A DNA stretch of 55,218 nucleotides, taken from REEB95 sp035648735. Lineage in GTDB: Bacteria; Pseudomonadota; Alphaproteobacteria; ATCC43930; CGMCC-115725. The stretch covers positions 1 to 55,218 of the forward strand of contig DASRKX010000012.1 in NCBI GenBank assembly GCA_035648735.1, given 5' to 3'. Below the pieces are notes generated by a model. That model saw only the letters and a list, made by a program, of their open reading frames with translations. It was not told where the DNA came from and did no database searches. A program made the translations under genes and the position numbers. This document shows, one piece after another, positions 40,406-48,980 of this stretch. How positions within the stretch are numbered: the stretch's first letter is position 1; each line of letters begins with the position of its first letter.

Positions 40406-41343
40406 TCCGGCTCGCGCCCCAGCGCCGCCATCAACTCCGACCACTCGCGCTTGCTGAGGCCGCTCGCTTCCTGCGTCACCTTCTCGCCGGCGAGCAGCTG
40501 CTTCACCACCGCCAATGCGCCGGCGGAGAGATGCGCGCCGCCGAGCCGGTGCTGGCGGAAGGCCTCGGCGGTGATCGGCACCCACTTCTCCAGCGTCCCG
40601 AGCATCGCCTCGGCATAGACGCGAATCTCGTATTGCGCGTGGTCGTCGCCGCGCAAGCTGAGGAAGTTCAGCAGATTGTGCAGATCGGTCTTCCAGTACC
40701 ACTGGGTATAAAAATTAAGCGAGAGATTCATCCGCGCGAGCTCGCGCGCCAGGCCGGCGCGGCCGTCGTCGACCGGCTTGCCGCCGTCGTCCTCGTTGAG
40801 CATCCAGGCATAGCCCCGATAGCTGCGCTCGGCATCCGCGCGCAGCAGATCGAGCACGCGCTTGGCGTCGTCGCCGGTCAGCACATCGCCGCGGCCCTGG
40901 CGGTTCGCGGTCGATTGCGCCGCGAGCTGCTCGGGCGCCGGCAGATAGAATTCGTTGTCGAGGATCGAATAGCGCGCCGAATATTCGTTCACGTTGGCGG
41001 TGCGGTGGCGGATCCATTGCCGCGCGACGAAGATCGGCAGCTTGACGTGATACTTGATCTCGCACATCTCGAAGGGCGTGGTGTGCCGGTGGCGCAGCAG
41101 ATAGTGGATGAGGCCGCGATCCTCGCTGATCTTCTTGGTGCCCTTGCCGTAGGAGACGCGCGCCGCCTGCACCACCGCCGCATCGTCGCCCATATAGTCG
41201 ATGACGCGGACGAAGCCGTGGTCGAGCACCGGGATCGGCTGATAGAGAATCGCCTCGAGCGCGGGCACGGTGGCGCGCCGCGTCGGCTGCGCCTGGGCGC
41301 GGAGCGCCTCGATCTCGGCCTGCTGCTCGGGGGTCAACGGCAT
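40402..41343 (-). CDS. thyX: FAD-dependent thymidylate synthase
   Basis: 313 residues. The ThyX motif RHRxxSxxxxS appears in a variant form as RHRTANVNEYSARYS (about 112-126). It makes dTMP from dUMP with FAD and NADPH. Start at 41343 is chosen over 41379 because the N-terminal part MPLTPEQQAEIEALR is family-like and the longer frame runs towards the ssrA promoter. Convergent, overlapping by 4 bp with the second TPM gene. Confidence 0.94.
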   Translation of the reverse strand: MPLTPEQQAEIEALRAQAQPTRRATVPALEAILYQPIPVLDHGFVRVIDYMGDDAAVVQAARVSYGKGTKKISEDRGLIHYLLRHRHTTPFEMCEIKYHVKLPIFVARQWIRHRTANVNEYSARYSILDNEFYLPAPEQLAAQSTANRQGRGDVLTGDDAKRVLDLLRADAERSYRGYAWMLNEDDGGKPVDDGRAGLARELARMNLSLNFYTQWYWKTDLHNLLNFLSLRGDDHAQYEIRVYAEAMLGTLEKWVPITAEAFRQHRLGGAHLSAGALAVVKQLLAGEKVTQEASGLSKREWSELMAALGREPD

Positions 41344-41397
41344 GGCCCGGCACTCTAGCGGCGCCCCCGGGGCCGGCAAAGGCCGACTCGTTGGGCC

Positions 41398-41426
41398 TTT
41401 TGGGCCGGCGGGAAAGCGCCTATATT
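41398..41426 (+). promoter_or_regulatory. ssrA promoter
   Basis: -10 TATATT (41421-41426) with a TTTTGG-like -35 at 41398-41403 (spacer 17 bp). Transcription would start near 41433, at the front of the acceptor piece. Confidence 0.45.
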
Positions 41427-41432
41427 GAAGGG

Positions 41433-41720
41433 GCTGGGCAACCGGCTATGGCAATAAACTGCGCATGGAATAAGCGTTGCGGACCCGGGGGCAGTACCCG
41501 GCGCCTCCACCAGTTTCGCGGGACCGTGATCGGTCCCGCGCCTCACGGGGGCGAACTAGGATCGACGCGCGTCGTAAAGATGCGTCTTTTGCTCGGCATG
41601 GTACCGCCGTTATCGGGCCACACACTAAGTGCGAACGATAATTCCATCGCACTCGCTGCTTAATTAAGAAGTTAAGCAAGCGCGGTTCGGGGGGCACCGG
41701 GCAACAGAAGCCCCCCACTT
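41433..41720 (+). ncRNA. ssrA: permuted two-piece tmRNA
   Basis: The acceptor piece comes first and ends GCGCCTCCACCA, with CCA at 41510-41512, after the GGCAGTACCCGG arm. A 34-bp spacer holds a perfect 9-bp hairpin (41517-41525/41532-41540). The coding piece starts at 41547 (GGGGGCGAACTAGGATCGAC) and its first seven bases pair with CGCCTCC of the acceptor. The tag frame at 41631-41663 reads ANDNSIALAA then TAA. A GGGGGGC/GCCCCCC hairpin (41689-41716) closes the 3' side. This order is typical of alphaproteobacteria. The outer ends are approximate. Confidence 0.93.
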
Positions 41721-41723
41721 CTC

Positions 41724-41743
41724 GCCGGCCGCCGACGGCCGGC
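41724..41743. other. 8-bp hairpin between ssrA and sspB
   Basis: GCCGGCCG (41724-41731) and CGGCCGGC (41736-41743) with loop CCGA, followed by A6, ten bases before the sspB start. No T-run follows on the plus strand, so it is not a typical intrinsic terminator; it may help end or process the tmRNA transcript. Confidence 0.4.
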
Positions 41744-41752
41744 CAAAAAAGG

Positions 41753-42268
41753 GTGGCGCGGGACGTGAAGGACTTCCTGCGATACGACCGGATGGTCGAG
41801 GCCGCTCTGCGCGGCGTGGTGCGCGAGGCGCTGGCCCGCACCGCCGCCGAAGGTTTGCCCGGCGCGCATCATTTCTACATCACCTTCCGCACCGCCCATG
41901 AAGGCGTCACGCTGCCCGACGCGCTGACGGCGAAGCATCCCGAGGACATGACCGTCGTGATCGAGCACCAGTATTGGGATCTGGTCGTCGAGGAGGATCA
42001 TTTCGCGGTGACGCTGACCTTCGGCGGCAAGCCCGAGCGCATCACCATCCCCTTCGAGGCGATTCTCTCCTTCGCCGACCCGGCGGTGAAATTCGGCCTG
42101 CAATTCCAGCAGGTCTCGCCCGCCAATGAAGGCCAGAAGGGCATTTCGGTGCTGGGCGACAGCATCGCCTCCGACCATGCGCCGGAGGAGCCGGCCGAGA
42201 AGAAGGCGGCCAAGCCCGGCGATAAATCCGCCGAGGTCGTGACCCTCGACACCTTTAGGAAGAAGTAG
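41753..42268 (+). CDS. sspB: SspB-like ClpXP adaptor
   Basis: 171 residues from a GTG at 41753. The alphaproteobacterial SspB core is visible: DFLRYDRMVEAALRGVVREA, LPGAHHFYITFRTAHEGVTL, LVVEEDHFAVTLTFGGKPER and IPFEAILSFADPAVKFGLQF. The acidic/Lys linker and TLDTFRKK tail would bind ClpX. SspB tethers ssrA-tagged proteins to ClpXP. Here it lies directly behind ssrA on the same strand. Confidence 0.92.
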   Translation: MARDVKDFLRYDRMVEAALRGVVREALARTAAEGLPGAHHFYITFRTAHEGVTLPDALTAKHPEDMTVVIEHQYWDLVVEEDHFAVTLTFGGKPERITIPFEAILSFADPAVKFGLQFQQVSPANEGQKGISVLGDSIASDHAPEEPAEKKAAKPGDKSAEVVTLDTFRKK

Positions 42269-42352
42269 CGCGCTGGCACGTGGCGGCGGGGCTTGACCGC
42301 AACCGCGGAATAGTCCGACTCTCCGCCGCGTTTCACCTCGGTGACGAGCGCC

Positions 42353-43966
42353 ATGGCCGATCCCGCCTTTCATGAATTGTTTCCGCTGGGCGCGGACGAA
42401 ACGCCCTATCGGAAGCTGACCTCGGATTACATCGGCACCGCCGATTTCGGCGGAAGGCGCGTCGTGACCGTCGAGCTGCCGGCGCTGACCCAGCTCGCGC
42501 GCGAGGCCTTCATCGATTCCGCCCATCTGCTGCGCCCCGGCCATCTGCGGCAGCTGCGCGCCATCCTCGACGATTCCGAGGCCTCGCCCAACGACAAATT
42601 CGTCGCCTTCGATCTGTTGAAGAACGCCAACATCGCCGCCGGCCGGGTATTGCCGATGTGCCAGGACACCGGCACGGCGATCGTCATGGCCAAGAAGGGC
42701 CAAGGCATCTGGACCGGCGGCAACGACGCCGCCGCGCTTTCCGAAGGCATCCGCCGCACCTATGCCGAGACCAATCTGCGCTACAGCCAGCTGGCGCCCT
42801 TATCGATGTATGACGAGGTCAACACCGGCGACAATCTGCCGGCGCAGATCGACATCTATGCCGATTCGGGCGATGCCTACAAATTCCTCTTCATCGCCAA
42901 GGGCGGCGGCTCGGCCAACAAGGCGTTTCTTTTTCAGCAGACACCGGCGACGCTGAACCCGAAAGCGCTGCTTAAATTCCTCGACGAGAAGATCCGCACG
43001 CTCGGCACCGCCGCCTGCCCGCCCTATCACCTGGCGATCGTCATCGGCGGCACCTCGGCCGAGATGAATTTGAAGACGGTGAAGCTGGCGAGCTGCCGCT
43101 ATCTCGACACCCTGCCGGCCCAGGGCAATAAATTCGGCCAGGCTTTCCGCGACCGCGATTTCGAGCAGGAGGTTCTTGCCCTGACGCGCGGCATGGGCAT
43201 CGGCGCGCAATTCGGCGGCAAATATTTCTGCCACGACGTTCGAGCGATCCGCCTGCCCCGCCACGGCGCCAGCCTCCCCATCGGCATCGGCGTGTCCTGC
43301 GCCGCCGACCGCCAGATCCTGGGCAAGATCGACGCCGAAGGCGTGTTCCTCGAACAGCTCGAGGCCAACCCGGCGCAATATCTGCCGGATATCGACGAGG
43401 CGAACCTCGCCGGCGCGGTCGTGCGCGTCGATCTCAATCGCCCGATGGCCGAGATCCGCCGGCAGCTCGCGCAATATCCGGTCAAGACGCGCCTGGCGCT
43501 GAGCGGGAATCTGATCGTGGCGCGCGACAGCGCCCATGCCAAGCTCAAGGAGCGGCTCGACCGCGGCGAGGGCCTGCCGCAATACGCCAAGGACCATCCG
43601 ATCTATTACGCCGGGCCGGCCAAGACGCCGAGCGGCATGGCGTCGGGCGCCTTCGGCCCGACCACCGCCGGCCGCATGGATTCCTACGTCGATCAGTTCA
43701 TGACGGCGGGCGGCAGCTTCGTCACGCTGGCCAAGGGCAATCGCGGCGCGGAAGTCCGCGAGGCCTGCAAGAAGCATGGCGGGTTCTATCTGGGCTCGAT
43801 CGGCGGGGCGGCGGCGCGGCTGGCGCAGGATTGCATCAGGCGGGTCGATGTCGTCGAGTACCCCGAGCTCGGCATGGAAGCGATCTGGCGCATCGAGGTC
43901 GAGAATTTCCCTGCCTTCATCGTCATCGACGACAAGGGCAACGACTTCTTCGCCAAGCTCAACTGA
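42353..43966 (+). CDS. fumA: class I fumarate hydratase
   Basis: 537 residues from the ATG at 42353. Cysteines expected to hold the [4Fe-4S] cluster are C103 (LPMCQDTGTA), C222 (AACPPYHLA) and C316 (GVSCAADRQ), as in E. coli FumA. C-terminal TTAGRMDSYVDQFMTAGGSF fits the beta domain. It hydrates fumarate to malate in the TCA cycle. Class II fumC follows within 1.7 kb, so both enzyme types are present. Oxygen or iron limits would inactivate only this one. Confidence 0.94.
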   Translation: MADPAFHELFPLGADETPYRKLTSDYIGTADFGGRRVVTVELPALTQLAREAFIDSAHLLRPGHLRQLRAILDDSEASPNDKFVAFDLLKNANIAAGRVLPMCQDTGTAIVMAKKGQGIWTGGNDAAALSEGIRRTYAETNLRYSQLAPLSMYDEVNTGDNLPAQIDIYADSGDAYKFLFIAKGGGSANKAFLFQQTPATLNPKALLKFLDEKIRTLGTAACPPYHLAIVIGGTSAEMNLKTVKLASCRYLDTLPAQGNKFGQAFRDRDFEQEVLALTRGMGIGAQFGGKYFCHDVRAIRLPRHGASLPIGIGVSCAADRQILGKIDAEGVFLEQLEANPAQYLPDIDEANLAGAVVRVDLNRPMAEIRRQLAQYPVKTRLALSGNLIVARDSAHAKLKERLDRGEGLPQYAKDHPIYYAGPAKTPSGMASGAFGPTTAGRMDSYVDQFMTAGGSFVTLAKGNRGAEVREACKKHGGFYLGSIGGAAARLAQDCIRRVDVVEYPELGMEAIWRIEVENFPAFIVIDDKGNDFFAKLN

Positions 43967-43983
43967 GCGGCACCGGGGCAAGC

Positions 43984-44535
43984 GTGGCGGACACCATCGA
44001 CCTCGCCGCCCTGAGCCGCGGCGACAAAGCCTCCTGGAACGCCTTCGTGCGCCGCTATGCCGGGCTGATCCTGTCGGCGGTGCGCAGCCAGGCGCGCGAC
44101 GGCACCGATTTCGACGACCTCGTGCAGGAAGTCTTCTCCCGGCTGTGCAAGGACGATTTCCGGCTGCTCAAGACTTATGACGCGGCGCGCGCCGGGCTGT
44201 CGACCTGGCTCACCATCGTCGCGCGCTCGACGGCGCGCGACACCATGCGCCGGCGCCAGCCGCGAACCACGCCCTACGACGCGGTGCCGGAGGCCGCCCT
44301 GTCGATGACCGCCGAGCCCGTCGAGAAGGTGAAGGTGCCGCCGGGGCTGCTGTCGGCGCGCCAGACGCTGGTGCTGACCATGCTCTACGACCGGGACATG
44401 GAAGTCGGCGAGGCCGCGGCGGCGCTGGGCGTCGATCCGCAGACCATCCGCAGCACGCACCACAAGGCGATGCTTAAATTACGCAGCCATTTCGCCATCG
44501 ACGAGCCCGAAAAACCGGGCTCAAAAGGGGGATGA
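43984..44535 (+). CDS. ECF RNA polymerase sigma factor
   Basis: 183 residues from a GTG at 43984. Region 2 covers about 10-80 (FVRRYAGLILSAVRSQARDG, DFDDLVQEVFSRLCKDDF) and region 4 about 120-170 (LSARQTLVLTMLYDRDMEVG, ALGVDPQTIRSTHHKAMLKL). It begins 17 bp after fumA and is followed by an anti-sigma-like membrane protein and a periplasmic sensor, so it is probably held inactive until an envelope signal. Confidence 0.9.
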   Translation: MADTIDLAALSRGDKASWNAFVRRYAGLILSAVRSQARDGTDFDDLVQEVFSRLCKDDFRLLKTYDAARAGLSTWLTIVARSTARDTMRRRQPRTTPYDAVPEAALSMTAEPVEKVKVPPGLLSARQTLVLTMLYDRDMEVGEAAAALGVDPQTIRSTHHKAMLKLRSHFAIDEPEKPGSKGG

Positions 44536-44576
44536 AAGGGCCGAATCATGCCTAATTTGGGAATGTGGAGATCACG

Positions 44577-45089
44577 ATGACGAAACCCGAGGATCAACCG
44601 CGCGCCGAGGATGCCGCCCTATGGCGGCGCTTCCGCGCGCTTGACGGCGAATTCGCGCCCGACAGCAAGACGCTAGCGGATGAGGCGCTGACTCTTGCCG
44701 CCTATGCCGAGGGCCGTCTGGGCGGCCGGGCGGCGGAAGCGGTCGAGGCCTGGCTCGCGGCGCATCCCGAAGCGATCGGCGATTTGGCCGTGGCGCGGCA
44801 GGCTTCTCCGAGCCCGGTCGAGGCGCCCCCAGCGATGCTGAGCCGCGCCATGGCGCTGGTCGCGGGCGACACGGTGGTGGTGGTGCCCTTCCGGCGCCCC
44901 GCGGCCGCGAGCACCGCCTGGCGGCTGACGCTCGCTCGGGTCGCGCTGGCGGCGAGCATCCTGGCGACCAGCCTCGTCGGCTTCGCCATGGGCTCCAATC
45001 TCTATTCCAATTTCAGCGCCACGACCGAATCCGCCAGCGACCCGTTGGATCAACCCGCCGGCGTCTTCACCGAGGAGTCGGGCGTATGA
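44577..45089 (+). CDS. anti-sigma-factor-like membrane protein
   Basis: 170 residues. The cytosolic N-terminal helical part (LTLAAYAEGRLGGRAAEAVE) carries the AYAEG...E motif often seen in anti-sigma factors, then a single membrane segment at about 128-148 (LARVALAASILATSLVGFAM) and a short periplasmic tail. Same strand as the ECF gene, 41 bp downstream; overlaps the next gene by 4 bp. Anti-sigma role inferred from context. Confidence 0.7.
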   Translation: MTKPEDQPRAEDAALWRRFRALDGEFAPDSKTLADEALTLAAYAEGRLGGRAAEAVEAWLAAHPEAIGDLAVARQASPSPVEAPPAMLSRAMALVAGDTVVVVPFRRPAAASTAWRLTLARVALAASILATSLVGFAMGSNLYSNFSATTESASDPLDQPAGVFTEESGV

Positions 45090-45568
45090 GCGCCGATTTC
45101 GAGGCAGGCCGGCGCGAAGGATCGCGCGGGCGGCTCATGGCCGTCCTGCTAACTCTGTCGCTCACCCTCAACGTCTTCTTCATCGGCGGCCTGGTCTGGA
45201 CGCGGCACCACATGCCGCCGCCGATGATGAATCCGGTCGAACGTTTCCAATCGGTCGGCGACGAGATGCATCTGGCCGGCGACCAGCGCGCCGGCCTCCG
45301 GCAATTCATCGACGCCCTGCGCGAGCACAACCGCGCCATGCGCGAGCAGAACCGGCCGCTGATCGAAGCGATGTGGAGCGAGCTGGCCAAGGCCGAGCCG
45401 GACCAGGCAAAGATCGAGGAATTGATCGACCAGGCGAACGCCAACCGCCGCGCCGCGCAGAAAGAGACCGAAAAGTCGCTGACCGCCTTCCTCGCGACGC
45501 TGCCGCCCGAGCAGCGGGCGCAGTTCGCCGATCTCGCGCAGAAGCACCGCCCGGAAAACTTGCGCTAG
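45086..45568 (+). CDS. periplasmic heavy-metal sensor-like protein
   Basis: 160 residues. A membrane anchor at about 17-40 (LMAVLLTLSLTLNVFFIGGL) is followed by a helical Spy/CpxP-like periplasmic domain with HHMPPPMMNPVERF and EHNRAMREQNRPLIEAMWSE. It is annotated in relatives as a periplasmic heavy-metal sensor. It is the third gene of the sigma operon, so it may report envelope or metal stress to the anti-sigma protein. Confidence 0.75.
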   Translation: MSADFEAGRREGSRGRLMAVLLTLSLTLNVFFIGGLVWTRHHMPPPMMNPVERFQSVGDEMHLAGDQRAGLRQFIDALREHNRAMREQNRPLIEAMWSELAKAEPDQAKIEELIDQANANRRAAQKETEKSLTAFLATLPPEQRAQFADLAQKHRPENLR

Positions 45569-45618
45569 ACCGCCGACCCCCGCCTACAATGCTTCCTCGA
45601 TCCGTCGAGGAGGAAGCG

Positions 45619-47040
45619 ATGGCGCGTGGCAAGCCCCATAACAAGCCCGGAGCCAAGACCCGCACCGAGCGCGACAGCATGGGCCCCGTCGAGGTGCCCG
45701 TCGAGCGCCTGTGGGGAGCGCAGACCCAGCGTTCCGTGATGAATTTCCGCATCGGCGGCGAGCGCATGCCGCTGCCGCTCATCCATGCCCTCGCCCTCGA
45801 GAAACAGGCCGCCGCCGAGGTCAACATGCGATTGGGCGTGCTGGAGAAGCGCCTCGGCAACGCCATCGTCGCCGCGGCCAAGGCCGTCGCCGCCGGCCGC
45901 CACGACGCGGAGTTCCCGCTGGTGGTGTGGCAGACCGGCTCCGGCACGCAGACCAACATGAACCTCAACGAGGTCATCGCCGCGCTGGCCAACGAGGCGT
46001 TGGGCGGGAAGCGCGGCGCCAAATCGCCGGTGCACCCGAACGACCACGTCAATATGAGCCAGTCGTCGAACGACAGCTTCCCGACGGCGATGCACGTCGC
46101 CGCCGCGCTCGAGATCGAGCGGCGCCTGAGGCCGGGCCTGAAGCGGCTACACGCGGTGCTCGCCCGCAAGGCAAAGGAATTCGCCGGCATCGTCAAGATC
46201 GGCCGCACCCATCTGCAGGACGCGACGCCCGTGCCGCTCGGCGCTGAATTCGGCGCCTATGCGCGGCAGATCGCGCTGGGCCTGGCGCGCATCGATGGCT
46301 GCCTGCCGCGGCTTTACGATTTGGCGCAGGGCGGCACCGCGGTCGGCACCGGGCTCAACGCGCCCAAGGGCTTCGCCGCCGCCTTCGCCGCGCGCATCGG
46401 CGCCGTTACCGGCCTGCCCTTTGCCTCGGCGCCCGATAAATTCGAGGGGCTGGCGGCACATGACGCGCTGGTCGAGTTGTCGGGCGCGCTCAACGTCGTC
46501 GCCGTGTCGCTGATGAAGATCGCCAATGATTTGCGCCTGATGGGCTCCGGGCCGCGCTGCGGCCTCGGCGAGATCGCCCTGCCGGAGAACGAGCCCGGCT
46601 CCTCGATCATGCCCGGCAAGGTCAACCCGACCCAGGTCGAGGCCGTGACCATGGTGGCGGCGCAGGTCATGGGCAATCACGTCACCATCACCATCGCCGG
46701 CAGCCAGGGGCATCTCGAGCTCAACGTCTTCAAGCCGGTGATCATCTACAACCTGCTGCAATCGATCCGGCTCCTCGCTGACGCTTCGGATAGTTTCGCC
46801 AGGAACTGCGTCGGCGGCATCGCGGCCAACCGCGCGCATATCGAGGCGATGCTGCACAATTCGCTGATGCTGGTGACGGCGCTCAGCCCGCATATCGGCT
46901 ACGACAAGGCGGCCGAGGTGGCGAAGCAGGCGCTGAAGGACGGCACCGGCCTGAAGGCGGCGGCGCAGAAGCTCGGCTACGTCAAGCCGGCGGATTTCGA
47001 CAAATGGGTCGATCCCAAGAAGATGATCGGCCCGGGCTGA
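45619..47040 (+). CDS. fumC: class II fumarate hydratase
   Basis: 473 residues. Signature GSSIMPGKVNPTQVE is near 330-345, and TGSGTQTNMNLNEVIA and SSNDSFPTAMHVAA line the active site; GRTHLQDATPVPLG carries the catalytic His. It does the same reaction as FumA without a metal cluster. Start at 45619 has GGAGGAAG upstream. The sigma operon lies between it and fumA. Confidence 0.95.
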   Translation: MARGKPHNKPGAKTRTERDSMGPVEVPVERLWGAQTQRSVMNFRIGGERMPLPLIHALALEKQAAAEVNMRLGVLEKRLGNAIVAAAKAVAAGRHDAEFPLVVWQTGSGTQTNMNLNEVIAALANEALGGKRGAKSPVHPNDHVNMSQSSNDSFPTAMHVAAALEIERRLRPGLKRLHAVLARKAKEFAGIVKIGRTHLQDATPVPLGAEFGAYARQIALGLARIDGCLPRLYDLAQGGTAVGTGLNAPKGFAAAFAARIGAVTGLPFASAPDKFEGLAAHDALVELSGALNVVAVSLMKIANDLRLMGSGPRCGLGEIALPENEPGSSIMPGKVNPTQVEAVTMVAAQVMGNHVTITIAGSQGHLELNVFKPVIIYNLLQSIRLLADASDSFARNCVGGIAANRAHIEAMLHNSLMLVTALSPHIGYDKAAEVAKQALKDGTGLKAAAQKLGYVKPADFDKWVDPKKMIGPG

Positions 47041-47270
47041 TGGCGGGCGGGCTGAAAAAGCGCTCGGTGACGCTCGCCGGCCACGCCACCAGCCTGACGC
47101 TGGAGGAGCCGTTCTGGCGCGCGCTGCAGGCGCTGGCCGCCCAGCGCGGCCTTTCCCTCAACGCGCTCGTCGGATCGGTCGATGTCGCGCGGCACGGCAA
47201 CCTGTCGAGCGCGCTGCGCCTTCTGGTGCTCGACAGTTATCGCAAGGGCGAGCTCAAGCCGCATGGCTGA
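47040..47270 (+). CDS. ribbon-helix-helix protein
   Basis: 76 residues. VTLAGHATSLTLEEPFWRAL is the first strand and helix, then LSLNALVGSVDVARHG: the aryl-sulfate-sulfotransferase-like RHH_4 family of DNA-binding or antitoxin-like proteins. ATG overlaps the fumC stop. It is followed by the DUF4169 gene, as often in alphaproteobacteria. Confidence 0.85.
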   Translation: MAGGLKKRSVTLAGHATSLTLEEPFWRALQALAAQRGLSLNALVGSVDVARHGNLSSALRLLVLDSYRKGELKPHG

Positions 47271-47436
47271 GCCGATCAATCTCAACAAATTCCGCAAGGG
47301 CAAGCGCCGCGCCGAGGACCAGAAGCGCGCCGCCGAGAACCGCATCGCTTTCGGCCGCAGCAAGGCCGAGCGCGACAAGGCGCGGCGCGCGAGCGATCAG
47401 GCGAAGCGCGACCTCGAAGGCAAGAAGCTCGATTAG
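47263..47436 (+). CDS. DUF4169 protein
   Basis: 57 residues, Lys/Arg-rich (NLNKFRKGKRRAEDQKRAAE then FGRSKAERD). Matches DUF4169 in length and in the IGxL-like N-terminal NLN. Overlaps the ribbon-helix-helix gene by 8 bp. Role unknown. Confidence 0.85.
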   Translation: MAEPINLNKFRKGKRRAEDQKRAAENRIAFGRSKAERDKARRASDQAKRDLEGKKLD

Positions 47437-47508
47437 GTTGGAAATCGCGAAAAGCGTCGAAGGCCTTGTCGGCGGGCGGTTGGCGCCGTGCTACGGCCAT
47501 CGCGCGCC

Positions 47509-47781
47509 TCAGCCGGCGGCGCGGCGCGGCGTCTCGTTTGCCGAGTCGAGCGCCCGCAGATAGGTTTCGAGCAGCGCCTCCTGCTCGTCGCGATCGGCCT
47601 TGTCCATTTTGCGCAGGCGGACGATTTGGCGCATGACCTTGACGTCGAAGCCGGCGCTCTTGGCCTCGGAATAGACCTCGCGGATGTCCTCCCCCAAGGC
47701 ACGCCGTTCTTCCTCCAGCCGCTCGATGCGCTCGATCAACGAGCGCAGACGGTCTCCGGCGATACCGCCGACATTCGCCAT
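47509..47781 (-). CDS. gapR: GapR/DUF2312 nucleoid-associated protein
   Basis: 90 residues. DRLRSLIERIERLEEERRAL then IREVYSEAKSAGFDVKVMRQ is the conserved DUF2312 core. GapR binds overtwisted DNA ahead of forks and RNA polymerase in Caulobacter. It reads away from the DUF4169 gene and follows DUF1244 on the same strand by 21 bp. Confidence 0.92.
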   Translation of the reverse strand: MANVGGIAGDRLRSLIERIERLEEERRALGEDIREVYSEAKSAGFDVKVMRQIVRLRKMDKADRDEQEALLETYLRALDSANETPRRAAG

Positions 47782-47802
47782 GAAAATCTCCCCGTTTCTG
47801 TC

Positions 47803-48096
47803 TTAGTGTTTATGCGTCGCGGCCATCTTGGCCTTCTGCTCGGGCGACGCCTCTTTCTGGTGCTTCGCCTTCCACTCGTCGTAGGGCATGCCATAGACGA
47901 TCTTCCGCGCCTCGGGATCGGGCAAAGTCATGCCGCGCTCCGCCGCCGCCTCGCGATACCAGCGCGACAGGCAGTTGCGGCAGAAGCCGCTCAGATTCAT
48001 CAGGTCGATATTCTGGACGTCGGTGCGCTCGCGCAGATGCGCCACCAGCCGGCGAAACGTGGCGGCTTCGAGTTCGATGCGGGTCTTGTCGTCCAT
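47803..48096 (-). CDS. DUF1244 protein
   Basis: 97 residues. VQNIDLMNLSGFCRNCLSRW, then DPEARKIVYGMPYDEWKAKH, is the DUF1244 core with two conserved Cys in FCRNCL. Function unknown. Probably co-transcribed with gapR. Confidence 0.92.
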   Translation of the reverse strand: MDDKTRIELEAATFRRLVAHLRERTDVQNIDLMNLSGFCRNCLSRWYREAAAERGMTLPDPEARKIVYGMPYDEWKAKHQKEASPEQKAKMAATHKH

Positions 48097-48158
48097 GCCT
48101 CAGCTCCTTGCGCCCTTTCCTTATTGTGGGCGCGGCGCGCGACTTTTGCCAGAGGCCT

Positions 48159-48974
48159 TCAGCGCGATGCCGCCCGGCGGGTCGCCGGATCGGCGAGGAT
48201 CGGGCCAAGCGCCGCAGCGAGCCGCTTGGCCCAGGATTCGGCGCCGCTGCGCTCGGCGATCAAATCCTGGCGGATCTCGATTGCGACATGCGGGAGGCCG
48301 CGCGCAAGCGCGTGGTGGCGCAGGGTGAAGCCCGCCGGCTGGCGTGCCGAATAGGGCTCGTTGTCGCCGACCACCAGCGCCGAATCGCTGCGCAGCGCGG
48401 CCAACAGTGGGGCCGACATTCGGGCATCGCCGTCCCACAGGATGCCGACATGCCAGGGCCGCGCGACGCCGGCCATCGACGGCGTGAAGCTGTGGATGGC
48501 GACCAGCGCCGGTGCCTGCCCCGCCGCCAGCGCCGCGTCGATCCAGCCCGCGATCGCCGCATGATAAGGCATGAAAAGCGCGGCGTGGCGGGCGGCGCGT
48601 TGCGCCGGCGTCAGGTCGCGATTGCCCGGAACGGCGACGCCGTCGCTTTCGACCGGAATGGAGGAGGCGTCCGTCGGGTCGCGGTTGCAATCAATGACCA
48701 GCCGCGAATAGCCGGCCAGCAGCGCCGACGCGTCGAGGTGCCGCGAGAGGCTGCGCGTCACCGTTGCCGCGCCGATGTCCCAGCCGATATGGCGCGCCAG
48801 ATATTCGTCGGCGAGGCCAAGATCGGCGAGGGCCGTCGGCACGCGCCGGCTGGCATGGTCGCAAACCAGCAACAGGCGCGCCGCCCCGTTTCCGCGACGG
48901 AAGTCGAACTGCGGCGGTTCGCCGCGCATCAGCAGCGCGGGCAATCGCGAGGTTGAAGGGGATCGCCACACCAT
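48159..48974 (-). CDS. N-formylglutamate amidohydrolase
   Basis: About 271 residues if the ATG at 48974 is used; ATG 48929 is more likely, since only 6 bp separate 48974 from the next gene's start. Core motifs are LLLVCDHASRRVP, HIGWDIGAATVTR, VIDCNRDPTD, VAIHSFTPSMAG and HVAIEIRQDLI. It would release formate from N-formylglutamate in histidine breakdown or act on a related compound. Confidence 0.88.
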   Translation of the reverse strand: MVWRSPSTSRLPALLMRGEPPQFDFRRGNGAARLLLVCDHASRRVPTALADLGLADEYLARHIGWDIGAATVTRSLSRHLDASALLAGYSRLVIDCNRDPTDASSIPVESDGVAVPGNRDLTPAQRAARHAALFMPYHAAIAGWIDAALAAGQAPALVAIHSFTPSMAGVARPWHVGILWDGDARMSAPLLAALRSDSALVVGDNEPYSARQPAGFTLRHHALARGLPHVAIEIRQDLIAERSGAESWAKRLAAALGPILADPATRRAASR

Positions 48975-48980
48975 CCTATC

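Noticed and set aside
41724..41750. Rho-independent terminator of ssrA
   Set aside because: The hairpin is followed by A6, not T, on the plus strand.
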